A DNA stretch of 24,695 nucleotides from a candidate division KSB1 bacterium (lineage in GTDB: Bacteria; Zhuqueibacterota; JdFR-76; DREG01). The stretch's first letter is position 1. Each line of letters begins with the position of its first letter. The DNA lies in NCBI GenBank assembly GCA_022566355.1, contig JADFJB010000063.1, forward strand, positions 1 through 24,695. Direction: 5' to 3'. The notes beneath the pieces are model-generated. The model did not search any database and was not told the DNA's origin. It was given only the letters and a program-made list of their open reading frames with translations. Shown piece by piece: positions 1 through 6,892 of the stretch. Position numbers and translations under genes: made by a program.

Positions 1-117
1 ATCCAAGATAAGCAGGAACTGTTCTTCAAAATCACCTAGCGCCGAATAGCGAATCGAGATATCCACAGCACGTGATAACATCCACTCAGCAATTTTAGGC
101 GGTTTGTTTTTAATCAT
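1..117 (-). CDS. ABC transporter permease N-terminus (MacB/FtsX-type with permease prefix), partial
   Basis: On the minus strand an ATG at 115-117 opens a frame of 39 codons that runs without a stop to the left edge, so only the extreme N-terminus is visible. The peptide begins MIKNKPPKIAEWMLSRAV and continues with a YSALGDFEEQF segment. A PP-K-x-AEW-x-LSR start followed by a LGDxEE motif is the signature I associate with the cytoplasmic prefix domain of MacB/FtsX-like ABC permeases in KSB1/Calditrichota and Acidobacteria. No membrane segment or FtsX domain lies inside the window. The gene diverges from the sigma factor gene at 485. Sigma factor plus ABC permease neighbourhoods are common in these phyla, but a functional link here is inference. 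No strong Shine-Dalgarno is visible upstream. Confidence 0.6.
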   Translation of the reverse strand, partial: MIKNKPPKIAEWMLSRAVDISIRYSALGDFEEQFLLILD

Positions 118-216
118 AACATAATTTTCAACCGGATTCAAAATTAGTATTCGAAAATAGGAAAACACAATTTTATACTGACGTATACACCTAGCCGGAA
201 TGATTTCATATACTCC

Positions 217-410
217 TTACAAATTCAGCCGACGCGCTTCTCGTGCGAGATTCAAGCTTTGTGGAGATTTGAGACCTTTATACAACTCCATAGTTTTGCG
301 TCAAACGTGCGCCTAATATTGCTCGTTATAGCCCTCAGGTAAAGTGGTATTGATAAAGGCAGTTCGAGGAAGGACTTCACAAATTCTTCCAAATATGCAT
401 CCTTTAGTCT
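217..410 (-). pseudogene. possible decayed coding remnant
   Basis: The 367-nt gap between the divergent genes at 117 and 485 has no intact gene. On the minus strand one frame reads protein-like text (…GRICEVLPRTAFINTT…, then …KTMELYKGLKSP… and …SLNLAREARRLNL) ending at a TAA at 217-219, but it is interrupted by two in-frame stops. That would fit an old gene remnant. I do not recognise the family and the match could be chance. The rest of the gap (118-216 and 411-484) shows only AT-rich promoter-like sequence. Confidence 0.25.
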
Positions 411-431
411 CAAGAATGCATTATATTAATA

Positions 432-461
432 ATGACAAGTAAACTTTCATATAATTATAAA
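432..461 (+). promoter_or_regulatory. possible promoter of the sigma factor gene
   Basis: ATGACA at 432-437 and TATAAA at 456-461 are 18 nt apart and lie 24 nt upstream of the GTG start at 485. This is the only sigma70-like pair I see in front of the gene. A GGGA at 477-480 could serve as a weak ribosome site. FCB bacteria often use a different -33/-7 consensus, so this is a weak call. Confidence 0.25.
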
Positions 462-484
462 TTCGAACCGAATTTTGGGAATTA

Positions 485-1051
485 GTGACACTCGAAGAAG
501 AAAAACGAATTATTCAAAAAGCCAAAAAAGATCCACAATCATTTGGAATACTGTTCGATGAGTATTATCCGAAAATCTTCGGCTATATCCATAGAAGAAT
601 TTTGGATTTTGAGTTGGCAAAAGATATAGCGTCGGAAGTTTTTTTTAAGGCATTCAAACATTTGGGGAAATTTCGCTGGCAAGGTATTTCAATTTCATCA
701 TGGTTGTATCGTATTGCCGGCAATGAAATCAACTATTATTTTCGGCGAAAACGTTATGATGTTCGCTATTTTAGCGAGCTCATAGAAGAATATGGGCTCG
801 ACTGGATTGATTCTCAAACGGCCAATGCAGAAAAAAAAGCAGTACTACAGCAAATGGAAAACTATCAGGATTTTCAACTCATTCAGTCAAAAATGAAATT
901 GCTGCAAGTTAAATATCAAGAGGTTATAGCACTCAAGTATTTTGAGGATAAAAGCATCAAGGAGATTTGTGAAATACTTGGAAAAAAGGAAGGCACAATA
1001 AAATCGTTACTCTCCCGTGGATTGGAAACATTGCGTAACTTAATGGAATAG
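485..1051 (+). CDS. ECF-family RNA polymerase sigma factor
   Basis: This 188-residue protein has the two-domain layout of ECF sigma factors and their usual length. Region 2 covers about residues 20-90, with core-binding DIASEVFFKAF at 47-57 and the DNA-melting helix from ISSWLYRIAGNEIN (70-83) into FRRKR. An acidic linker follows. Region 4 covers about 130-185, with KYQEVIALKYFEDKSIKEI and the recognition helix KKEGTIKSLLSRGLETLR. It should direct core RNA polymerase to a small regulon. The start is GTG at 485, the first start after the promoter-like region, with a short GGGA four bases upstream; the start is not certain. The gene lies 54 nt before a 3-TM protein, the usual arrangement of an ECF factor and a membrane regulator. 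The subgroup cannot be assigned by eye. Confidence 0.93.
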   Translation: MTLEEEKRIIQKAKKDPQSFGILFDEYYPKIFGYIHRRILDFELAKDIASEVFFKAFKHLGKFRWQGISISSWLYRIAGNEINYYFRRKRYDVRYFSELIEEYGLDWIDSQTANAEKKAVLQQMENYQDFQLIQSKMKLLQVKYQEVIALKYFEDKSIKEICEILGKKEGTIKSLLSRGLETLRNLME

Positions 1052-1105
1052 TGCAACTTTCTTGGTCAAACTAGCATTTTGTGTTTAAGAAAGAGGTTGA
1101 ATAAA

Positions 1106-1585
1106 ATGAAAAAAAAGGAGTTCATGAATAAAATGGAAAATTTAGCCAAACCGGATATGCTGAGTGAAAGCCATAAGAGACAATTAAAAATCGCCCTGAT
1201 GAATACACGAAAATCTGCTATCTTCGGTGTTTTCCTGGTCATAGCCCCTTTTCTATTCGCCATGGGTGCAATTTTTAGGCACGAATTGGGCATGGATTTT
1301 AAAATATTCACATGGTTCTTCGATTTCATCGGGGCCATCGATCCCGACTCCGATTCTTCATTGATTAGCTGGGGCATTCGCTTTTTACTGATTGGCGGTC
1401 CGGTCATCGCGGTAATCATTAACTTACTTGCCATTCTGCATTTTCAATTCGATAGTATCACTAAAGAAATTCAGGTGACTATGAAATTAAAATGGAGTAA
1501 TATTGCCGTCATTTTATTTTGTTCCTTCATATTTATGATCTTCTTTGTCTACCTACTTGTCGAAAACCTAAATCCGCTTAAATAA
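1106..1585 (+). CDS. three-helix membrane protein linked to the sigma factor (putative anti-sigma)
   Basis: I place the start at ATG 1106 (159 residues) because AGAGG at 1092-1096 sits 9 nt upstream; a TTG at 1079 in the same frame lacks a ribosome site. The protein has a short basic/acidic cytoplasmic N-terminus (SESHKRQLKIALMNTRKSA, 20-38). Hydrophobic segments lie near 37-56, 91-113 and 131-152, and an Asp-rich loop (DPDSDSS) near 79-85. No zinc-binding HxxxCxxC anti-sigma motif is present. The phrase GGPVIAVIINLLAILHFQFD resembles a family I have seen beside ECF sigma genes in Calditrichota/KSB1-like genomes. A membrane anti-sigma role is inferred from position and topology only. It is probably co-transcribed with the sigma gene. 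Confidence 0.75.
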   Translation: MKKKEFMNKMENLAKPDMLSESHKRQLKIALMNTRKSAIFGVFLVIAPFLFAMGAIFRHELGMDFKIFTWFFDFIGAIDPDSDSSLISWGIRFLLIGGPVIAVIINLLAILHFQFDSITKEIQVTMKLKWSNIAVILFCSFIFMIFFVYLLVENLNPLK

Positions 1586-1776
1586 ATAGTTTGAGTAAAA
1601 GGACAGTGTATTTTTTATTCAATCTTCATTTGAATTAGACATACTACATTCTGCTGAAAATATATCTGTAAATTTTATGAACATGATGGAAATAAAAAAG
1701 GTTCATCATAAAAATGAGTGCTTAGGTATTCTTAGTAAAGACATGGGATTAGAACCTTGAATGATGCAAATTTAAA

Positions 1777-1877
1777 AACCGCTAAAGCGGTTGAAATCTA
1801 TTGATAATCCTATTTACACCTGGCTTAAGCCAGGTGTAAATGACAAAAAACAATATGTTATAACCGTTTCAACGGTT
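1777..1877. repeat. REP-like cluster of three palindromes
   Basis: Three perfect inverted repeats occur within 101 nt: AACCGC-TAAA-GCGGTT at 1777-1792; a 30-nt perfect palindrome at 1812-1841 with arms ATTTACACCTGGCTT / AAGCCAGGTGTAAAT; and AACCGTT-TC-AACGGTT at 1862-1877. The outer two are near copies of each other bracketing the long one. This layout resembles REP elements mobilised by RAYT (IS200-like REP-associated) transposases; no such transposase is in the window. The rest of 1586-1940 holds no gene that I can see. Confidence 0.7.
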
Positions 1878-1949
1878 TCAAAACAATGGTCTATTTCATT
1901 TATCATTTTGTGAATTTTGTTCATCTTGCTAACCTGTCTTAATACTTTT

Positions 1950-2640
1950 ACGAATAAGTCCGCATTATTCAGGATACAGGATAATGCGGACAACACAAAA
2001 CAAGTGGCTTTTGATGTCAGCAAGATTTCAGAGGCTACTACAAGAACTTTTACTTGGCCGGATGTTGACGGTATCGTTCTTGTGGGGAAACTTCCACCAC
2101 CGACAGGTGGGGTTGTTGCTTTTTTCGATGCGTTCGGGTTTCCAACAGCAGCAAGGCTTCTGCATTGGGACGATAATAATGAACGATTGGGTGTCGGTAC
2201 GGGCCACACCCGCAACGCGGTTGCATGTCGCTAACGGTAATAGCGGGGTCACACCAGATTCTAATGCTGATGATCTGTTTGTGGAAAATAGCAGTGACGC
2301 AGGGATAACAATCGGTTCAGGTATCGCAAACTCGGGTGCCATTAAATTTGGTAATACAAATAACTCCTCAATTGGCGCGATAAACTATAATCATGTTTCG
2401 GATAACATGAGTATAACAGTGAACGGAAGTACCGCAATGACAATAGCTAGCGACGGCATGGCCGTCATTGGAGACGTGGCAGTCGCAGGGAAGCTGGTAA
2501 TCGGGGATTTAGACAATGCCGCGTGTATTGCCAATGCTGGCCTAGATGGATTGTTTCTTGATAAGAATTGCGATGACATTAAGCGGTGAGTGTCGAAGGA
2601 GAAATCTATGCCAGTAGTTTCAATCAAGAGGTAAATAAAT
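1950..2640 (+). pseudogene. frameshifted phage tail-fibre-like gene relic
   Basis: Three successive frames read as one protein. The first gives LFRIQDNADNTKQVAFDV, then TTRTFTWPDVDGIVLV and WDDNNERLGVGT. The second resumes with ATPATRLHVANG, then SIGAINYNHVSDNMSITVNG and NAACIANAGLDGLFLDKNCD. The third adds VSVEGEIYASSFNQ. These 'xFRIQDNAD…TRTxTxPDxDG', 'RLGVGTATPATRLHV' and 'NGSTAMTIASDG…VGDVAVAGKL' phrases are typical of phage or prophage tail-fibre and endosialidase-like proteins. The first shift is a +1 in the GGG at 2201-2203; the second is an apparent one-base loss near 2583-2589. No N-terminal region or start is visible. Base composition is clearly richer in G+C than the flanks. It is read as a decayed, probably transferred fragment; either indel could also be a sequencing error. 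Confidence 0.6.
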
Positions 2641-2787
2641 CGGCGCTTACCTCTATTGCTCATGCCAAAGTGTGTGAGTTAAAACAACACCTTACACAAA
2701 CTATAACAAGATTACTACGGAATTCATTAGATGCTTGTTATTGTATTTTCAGGAAGATTCTGTGTTTTCACACAGCCTCTAAAATTT

Positions 2788-2854
2788 GTTTGATATTTGA
2801 AAATTTAATATTTAGATATTGTTTAGTGCTTCGTGCTTCTGATTTCGAATTTAA
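2788..2854 (+). repeat. 67-nt dispersed repeat, copy A
   Basis: This AT-rich segment starts GTTTGATATTTGA, contains TATTTAGATATTGTTTAG and then TGCTTCGTGCTTCTGATTTC. It aligns without gaps to 3923-3989 with 12 mismatches in 67 by my alignment. It abuts the start of the yihY-like gene. The 2640-2787 stretch before it holds no recognisable gene. Confidence 0.75.
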
Positions 2855-2859
2855 TCAAA

Positions 2860-3783
2860 GTGTTTGAAAAAATAAAGTTAATTCTAAACAATAGCTCCAT
2901 CTATAAATCCATCAAAGATTTTTGCTCATTTTATTTTGGCGGTCTATATGATAGGATGGCTTCCCATCATGTTTTTTTGATGAGCGGGGGCTTGGCCTTT
3001 TCGATTTTCACTTGTATCATTCCATTTGTGCTGGTTTTGTTTTCTGTCCTGGGAACCTTACTGGAAATACCCTCGGTAGAGGGGCAGATTAGAACGTTCA
3101 TAAAGAATGCCATACCCTACCCGGAAACCTCAAAATTGATTCAGGATTTCGTATTCGAGAGAATACATGAGTTTAAAATGCTAAAGACGATGGCCGGTTA
3201 TTTGGGGGCGATCGCGCTTTTAATCGCCGCAAGCGGACTCTTTAGCAGCCTGCGCACCATACTCAATTCACTGTACGGTTTTGTGCGGGTCAAATCAGCG
3301 GTTGTCGGCAAACTTAGAGACATCGGCATGGTATTCTTCGTCATTTTATTTGTTCTGCTCACGACGATTCTTTTACCTATTTTAGACATTTTAGATAACT
3401 CCATCGAGAGTATCCCCTTTCTAACCACCATTCAGGTTGGCGTCATACAAAGATTTTTCCTTTCATCGCTGGCAATATTCGTTGTGTTTTTTATCCTGAG
3501 CCTGGTTTATTATTTTGTGCCGGATTCCAGGTTAGAAAAAAAGGTTGTCTTTTTATCCGCCTTTTGGTTTTCCCTGCTTTGGATCGCAGCAAACAAGATT
3601 TTTGGCTACTACATTACAAATTTTGCTACCCTAAAAAATATTTATGGCGCTTATGTATTCCTGATTGTCGGTATTTTTTGGATTTATTACTCTTCGGCGA
3701 TTTTTATCATTGCCGCTGAAATCGGCCAGTTGTTTAGAGAGCGCAGGGCTAAGATAAGTGACCGAACGGTAATCGCAAATTAA
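2860..3783 (+). CDS. YihY/BrkB-family inner-membrane protein
   Basis: The frame extends up to a GTG at 2833, but that codon lies inside dispersed repeat A, so I prefer the GTG at 2860 (307 residues); neither has a clear ribosome site. The protein matches the YihY/BrkB (formerly 'ribonuclease BN') family in length and pattern. It has a cytoplasmic N-terminus leading to FLMSGGLAFSIFTCIIPFVL, then further hydrophobic segments such as LGAIALLIAASGLF, FFVILFVLLTTILLPIL and LAIFVVFFILSLVYYFVPDS. It ends with the family's C-terminal block NIYGAYVFLIVGIFWIYYS…IFIIAAEIGQL and a basic tail. About six membrane helices are likely. The molecular function of the family is unsettled; an RNase role was an old misassignment. 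The gene stands alone between two repeat copies. Confidence 0.88.
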   Translation: MFEKIKLILNNSSIYKSIKDFCSFYFGGLYDRMASHHVFLMSGGLAFSIFTCIIPFVLVLFSVLGTLLEIPSVEGQIRTFIKNAIPYPETSKLIQDFVFERIHEFKMLKTMAGYLGAIALLIAASGLFSSLRTILNSLYGFVRVKSAVVGKLRDIGMVFFVILFVLLTTILLPILDILDNSIESIPFLTTIQVGVIQRFFLSSLAIFVVFFILSLVYYFVPDSRLEKKVVFLSAFWFSLLWIAANKIFGYYITNFATLKNIYGAYVFLIVGIFWIYYSSAIFIIAAEIGQLFRERRAKISDRTVIAN

Positions 3784-3826
3784 GAATTGCGGAAACATTT
3801 TGGTGATTTCTACAAAGATCTAATTT

Positions 3827-3868
3827 CGGAAGCACAAATTTCGAATTTCTAAATCCTAAACAAATTCC
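3827..3868 (-). repeat. diverged inverted copy of the dispersed repeat
   Basis: Read on the minus strand this gives GGAATTTGTTTAGGATTTAG then AAATTCG…TGTGCTTCCG, resembling the TTGTTTAG…TGCTTCGG core of the 67-nt repeat. It faces copy B (3923-3989), so the pair could form a long imperfect stem. Alignment by eye only. Confidence 0.45.
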
Positions 3869-3922
3869 AATTTTAAAATTCCAATAACTAAAAGAATTAG
3901 AAGAATTTACCGAGATTGAGTG

Positions 3923-3989
3923 GTTTGATATTTGAGACATTATTATTTAGATATTGTTTAGAAATTCATGCTTCGGATTTTTGATTTAA
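3923..3989 (+). repeat. 67-nt dispersed repeat, copy B
   Basis: This is the same length as copy A at 2788-2854 and about 82% identical without gaps. The shared core is TATTTAGATATTGTTTAG followed by ATGCTTCGGATTT. It lies downstream of the yihY-like gene, so the two direct copies bracket that gene. A weaker echo (AATCCAAAACAATTCC) occurs near 4058-4073. Confidence 0.7.
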
Positions 3990-4056
3990 ATTAACCCACT
4001 TTTCTTTTGTTTCTCATGAATTCTTTTATATTAGAAATGTGATGATCAGAAATTAA

Positions 4057-4251
4057 AATCCAAAACAATTCCAAAAATTCGGTACGTTTTTAGGTGCATA
4101 CACCCCCAGCGTACTGACCATTCTTGATCTCATCATGTACCTCCCTGGTAATGAATTGATTTATGCACAACGGTTATTTGAGCTGACAGGCGATTTCAAA
4201 ACCACTATTTTAATTCGTAACGCGGGAAAATTTGCAGGACGGTTGGTTTAA
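4057..4251 (+). pseudogene. relic beginning like an SLC12/APC-type permease
   Basis: A short frame reading KFGTFLGAYTPSVLTILDLI-MYL ends in TAA at 4249-4251. The first part matches the conserved N-terminus of bacterial SLC12-like amino-acid/cation permeases (usually KFGTF-G-x-TPSVLTILGVIMYLR). Straight after MYL it jumps to a soluble-looking tail, GNELIYAQRLFELTGDF then LIRNAGKFAGRLV, instead of the next membrane helix. The simplest reading is an internal deletion joining the start of the gene to its C-terminal end; I cannot identify the tail. No start codon or ribosome site is visible, and an in-frame stop lies at 4054-4056. The rest of 3784-4322 has only the repeats already listed. Confidence 0.5.
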
Positions 4252-4322
4252 CAGAATCACAATTTTTTTTATACCCTTCTTACTATGTTCGAGTTCTCTT
4301 CAAATTCAAAATTATTTGAATA

Positions 4323-4375
4323 TTGTACATTAATTTATTATGTACAAATATTGTGTACGTAACAATTAAATGTAC
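4323..4375 (+). promoter_or_regulatory. TGTAC-motif array, putative autoregulatory operator of the AbiE-like pair
   Basis: Perfect arms TTGTACAT (4323-4330) and ATGTACAA (4340-4347) flank a 9-nt AT spacer. TGTAC occurs four times, starting at 4324, 4341, 4354 and 4371, with spacings 17, 13 and 17. The array lies just upstream of the chosen start at 4394. Known AbiEi antitoxins bind inverted repeats and repress their own operon; assigning that role here is inference. Confidence 0.5.
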
Positions 4376-4393
4376 AGTTTAAAGGTAATCAAA

Positions 4394-5404
4394 ATGACCC
4401 TCAGCAATTTTGAGTTAGATATTTTAAATAATGCCGTTGATATTTTCCGCAAAACAACTGGTTTGGATGTAGATATCAAACAAGATAGTCATTTCGAGCC
4501 GATCATCCGAATCAAATACCAAAATAATGAATTTTGTTTCAATGTTGATGTCAAGCCAACTATAAACCAAGCAATGTTTAACATCAACAAGCAATTCGAA
4601 TTGTACCGAAAAAATCAACTTTTGATTACAAATTATGCTACTCCTCAAATGGCGGATCAATTGAAAAAGATGGGAATTCTATTTATAGACTTGGCTGGTA
4701 ACGCACACATTAACCAGCCACCTATATATATTCATATAAAGGGAAATAAGTTAACTAAAATCAAAAAAGATCCTGTTAAAAGATTATTTAGACCAGCAGG
4801 TTTAAAAGTGCTGTTTGCACTTTTATGTAATCCGGGTTTGGAAAAGGCATCCTACAGAGTGATCATGAAGGCCGCTAATGTTGCTTTGGGTACTGTTGAA
4901 ATTGCAATGAAGGAATTAAGGGAGTTAGGTTACCTGATTGATCTCGAAAAAAATAACCGTAAATTAGTGAGAAGAAAGAAATTATTGACTAGATGGGTTA
5001 CTGCGTATCCTGAACAATTAAGACCTGAATTATTGAAAGGTTATTATAAAACAGAAAAAGAGGATTGGTGGACTCATATAAATTTGGAGAAGTATAGTGC
5101 AAAATGGGGCGGTGAAATAGCTGCGGCTTTAATAACAAAATTTTATCGTCCCAAAATTGCTACAATTTACACTAATGAACTTGACAATCGGTTGTTGCTT
5201 GAAAACAAAATGAAAAAGAGTTCTCAAGGAGAAATAGAGATCATACAGATGTTCTGGGGATTTGAATTTAATTGGCAATTTGAGAATATCGTGCACCCAA
5301 TCCTGGTGTATGCAGATTTGGTAGCTAGTGATGCGCCAAGAAATGTTGAAATGGCTGGAAGAATATATGAGCAAGAGCTTCATCGATTTATCCAAGAAGA
5401 TTGA
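4394..5404 (+). CDS. AbiEi-family (AbiEi_2/COG4861-type) antitoxin-like transcriptional regulator
   Basis: I start at ATG 4394 because AAAGGT (4381-4386) lies 7 nt upstream; an ATG at 4370 in the same frame overlaps the TGTAC array and lacks a ribosome site. The 336-residue protein has an N-terminal restriction-enzyme-like or linker region. A conserved block follows: FIDLAGNAHINQPPIYIHIKGNK (97-119). A winged-helix region spans about 134-184 (GLKVLFALLCNPGLEKASYR, then ANVALGTVEIAMKELRELGY). The C-terminal part carries RWVTAYPEQLRPELL and KWGGEIAAALIT, and ends with HPILVYADLVASDAPRNVE. These blocks match the COG4861 family annotated as type IV toxin-antitoxin AbiEi. It overlaps the downstream nucleotidyltransferase, which supports a paired system. 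The DNA-binding role and autorepression follow from the family and from the operator-like repeats; they are not shown here. Confidence 0.8.
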   Translation: MTLSNFELDILNNAVDIFRKTTGLDVDIKQDSHFEPIIRIKYQNNEFCFNVDVKPTINQAMFNINKQFELYRKNQLLITNYATPQMADQLKKMGILFIDLAGNAHINQPPIYIHIKGNKLTKIKKDPVKRLFRPAGLKVLFALLCNPGLEKASYRVIMKAANVALGTVEIAMKELRELGYLIDLEKNNRKLVRRKKLLTRWVTAYPEQLRPELLKGYYKTEKEDWWTHINLEKYSAKWGGEIAAALITKFYRPKIATIYTNELDNRLLLENKMKKSSQGEIEIIQMFWGFEFNWQFENIVHPILVYADLVASDAPRNVEMAGRIYEQELHRFIQED

Positions 5405-6218
5405 TAAAAAAAAAGTAAATATTTTTGAACAAATCGATAAAATATCAAAGTCCTTGGAAATAGATTTTGTGATTATCGGCGCAACTGCAAGAGATATAAT
5501 TCTCAAAACTTACCATAATATTGATACAATTCGTGCTACTTACGATATTGATTTGGCAGTACAAGTGGCGAGTTGGGAGCAATTTAATAATCTAAAAATA
5601 AGCTTTATTGCATCAGGAAAATTTAAACCTTCAAAACTAGATTGCAGAATCCATTTTGAAGATGATACGATCATTGATATTATACCATTCGGGGGAATTA
5701 CGAAAGCAAATCATATACTCACTTTACCAAATAAAAAAACAATGAATTTAACAGGGTTTGAAGAAGCATTTAACACTGCCATAACTGCCCGGATAAGGTT
5801 GAATCCACTTCTCGAAATTAAATTCTTAAGTCCGTCGGGAATGGCTCTAATGAAATTAATTTCATGGGATGAGAAGTATCCTGACCGTGAAAAAGATGCC
5901 GAAGATTTATTTTTATTAATGAGTAGTTATTTGGATGCTGGTAATAGCAAGAGATTGTATGATAAAGAAAAAGATTTATTAGAAATGGATAACTTTGATT
6001 ACACACTTTCTGGTTCGAGATTATTAGGACGAGATCTTGCAATGATTTCAAATAAGGCTACTATAAAAGTAGTATTTGATATCATTAATCGCGAAACCGA
6101 TGGACGAAACAGCAAGCTTGTATTGGACATGATTGGTACGAATTATACAAAATCTATTGAAGCGCTTTCAATACTTAAAGAGCTCAAGGTTGGTATTCTG
6201 GATAGGATCAATATTTAA
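5367..6218 (+). CDS. nucleotidyltransferase partner (COG4849/AbiEii-like putative toxin)
   Basis: I start at ATG 5367 because GGAAG (5357-5361) precedes it by 5 nt; the frame is open from an ATG at 5328 that lacks one. The gene overlaps the end of the antitoxin-like gene by 38 nt, implying translational coupling. The 283-residue protein has the nucleotidyltransferase-fold signature: GATARD at 38-43, the metal-binding pair YDIDLAV (D60, D62) and a third carboxylate in IIDIIPFGG (D104). A helical C-terminal half follows, including SPSGMALMKLISWDEK and KDAEDLFLLM. AbiEii/MenA-type toxins transfer nucleotides to RNA; whether this one acts on tRNA is unknown. All predicted catalytic acids are present, so it looks active. 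A housekeeping nucleotidyltransferase is less likely given the partner. Confidence 0.8.
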   Translation: MSKSFIDLSKKIDKKKVNIFEQIDKISKSLEIDFVIIGATARDIILKTYHNIDTIRATYDIDLAVQVASWEQFNNLKISFIASGKFKPSKLDCRIHFEDDTIIDIIPFGGITKANHILTLPNKKTMNLTGFEEAFNTAITARIRLNPLLEIKFLSPSGMALMKLISWDEKYPDREKDAEDLFLLMSSYLDAGNSKRLYDKEKDLLEMDNFDYTLSGSRLLGRDLAMISNKATIKVVFDIINRETDGRNSKLVLDMIGTNYTKSIEALSILKELKVGILDRINI

Positions 6219-6250
6219 TCTTGTAATGCTCAATTATCATAGATAATGAT

Positions 6251-6808
6251 ATGGCGTCTATTTTCGGTCATTGGCTGGTTGCTGGCTCCTTGAAATTTGC
6301 ATTTTTACCCAATGCTAAAAACAGCAAGCTTTGGATTCTTAGTTACACGTGCTCCATTTTACCGGATATGGATATAATCATGTTTGCTTTTGGTTTTGGC
6401 TATTCTCACATGTTTGGCCATCGCGGTTTTACGCACTCATTAACATTTGCATTCATTGTTGGCATTTCTGTGACAATTGTATTCTTTCGTCAAATTTCAT
6501 CAAGCTCAAAGCAATTTTGGGGTTTATCTTTCTTTTTCTTTTTGATTACAACTTCACACGGCATCCTGGATGCCATGACAAACGGTGGATTAGGAATTGC
6601 TTTTTTCGCCCCTTTCGACAACTCTCGCTACTTTTTACCGTTTCGCCCCATACAAGTCTCTCCGATTGACATCGTGAGTTTTTTCTCCGCCTGGGGACAA
6701 CGAGTGCTTATAAGTGAAATAATTTGGGTTGGGTTGCCTTGTATGGTTTTGGTTTCGATATCGATGTTATTTCGGTTGCTGAAAAAACAAAAACATGAGA
6801 ATATGTAG
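6251..6808 (+). CDS. YdjM-family membrane-bound metal-dependent hydrolase (predicted)
   Basis: This 185-residue membrane protein fits the YdjM/PF04307 family ('LexA-binding, inner-membrane-bound hydrolase'). Conserved candidate metal ligands are visible: H7 in FGHWLVAG, LPDMD at 37-41, HRGFTHS at 57-63, and H103/D107 in TTSHGILDAMT. Four or so hydrophobic segments surround them (28-48, 62-80, 89-101, 152-176), and the tail is basic. The start ATG 6251 gives the usual MASxxxHxL N-terminus; its ribosome site is weak. It is 32 nt downstream of the nucleotidyltransferase gene and may be read through from it, but nothing suggests it is part of the toxin pair. The substrate is unknown. It converges on the transhydrogenase operon; the 84-nt gap shows no obvious terminator hairpin. 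Confidence 0.8.
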   Translation: MASIFGHWLVAGSLKFAFLPNAKNSKLWILSYTCSILPDMDIIMFAFGFGYSHMFGHRGFTHSLTFAFIVGISVTIVFFRQISSSSKQFWGLSFFFFLITTSHGILDAMTNGGLGIAFFAPFDNSRYFLPFRPIQVSPIDIVSFFSAWGQRVLISEIIWVGLPCMVLVSISMLFRLLKKQKHENM

Positions 6809-6892
6809 CCGGAGCAACCTCCACCCACATCCCGAGAAAAGATCGCCACGCTCCGCTCGCGAAGTCACACCCTGCGTTAAACAAATTATCTT

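Noticed and set aside
1777-1877. CRISPR array
   Set aside because: Only three palindromes, two related and one different, with no repeated direct unit or spacers and no cas genes.
2028-2210. Possible programmed frameshift in the tail-fibre-like gene
   Set aside because: The GGG at the shift is not a classic slippery heptamer, there is no N-terminus or start, and a second shift follows; decay or read error is simpler.
1814-2342. Minus-strand frames opposite the tail-fibre relic
   Set aside because: They mirror the relic's coding strand, resemble nothing, and the plus-strand frames carry the recognisable motifs.
2586-2867. Small plus-strand frame as an independent gene
   Set aside because: Its first residues (VSVEGEIYASSF) read as the continuation of the tail-fibre relic, and the rest is low-complexity intergenic and repeat DNA.
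4370-4393. ATG at 4370 as start of the AbiEi-like regulator
   Set aside because: It overlaps the fourth TGTAC motif and has no ribosome site, while ATG 4394 has AAAGGT seven bases upstream.
5328-5366. ATG at 5328 as start of the nucleotidyltransferase
   Set aside because: It gives a longer overlap with the upstream gene and lacks a ribosome site; ATG 5367 has GGAAG at proper spacing.
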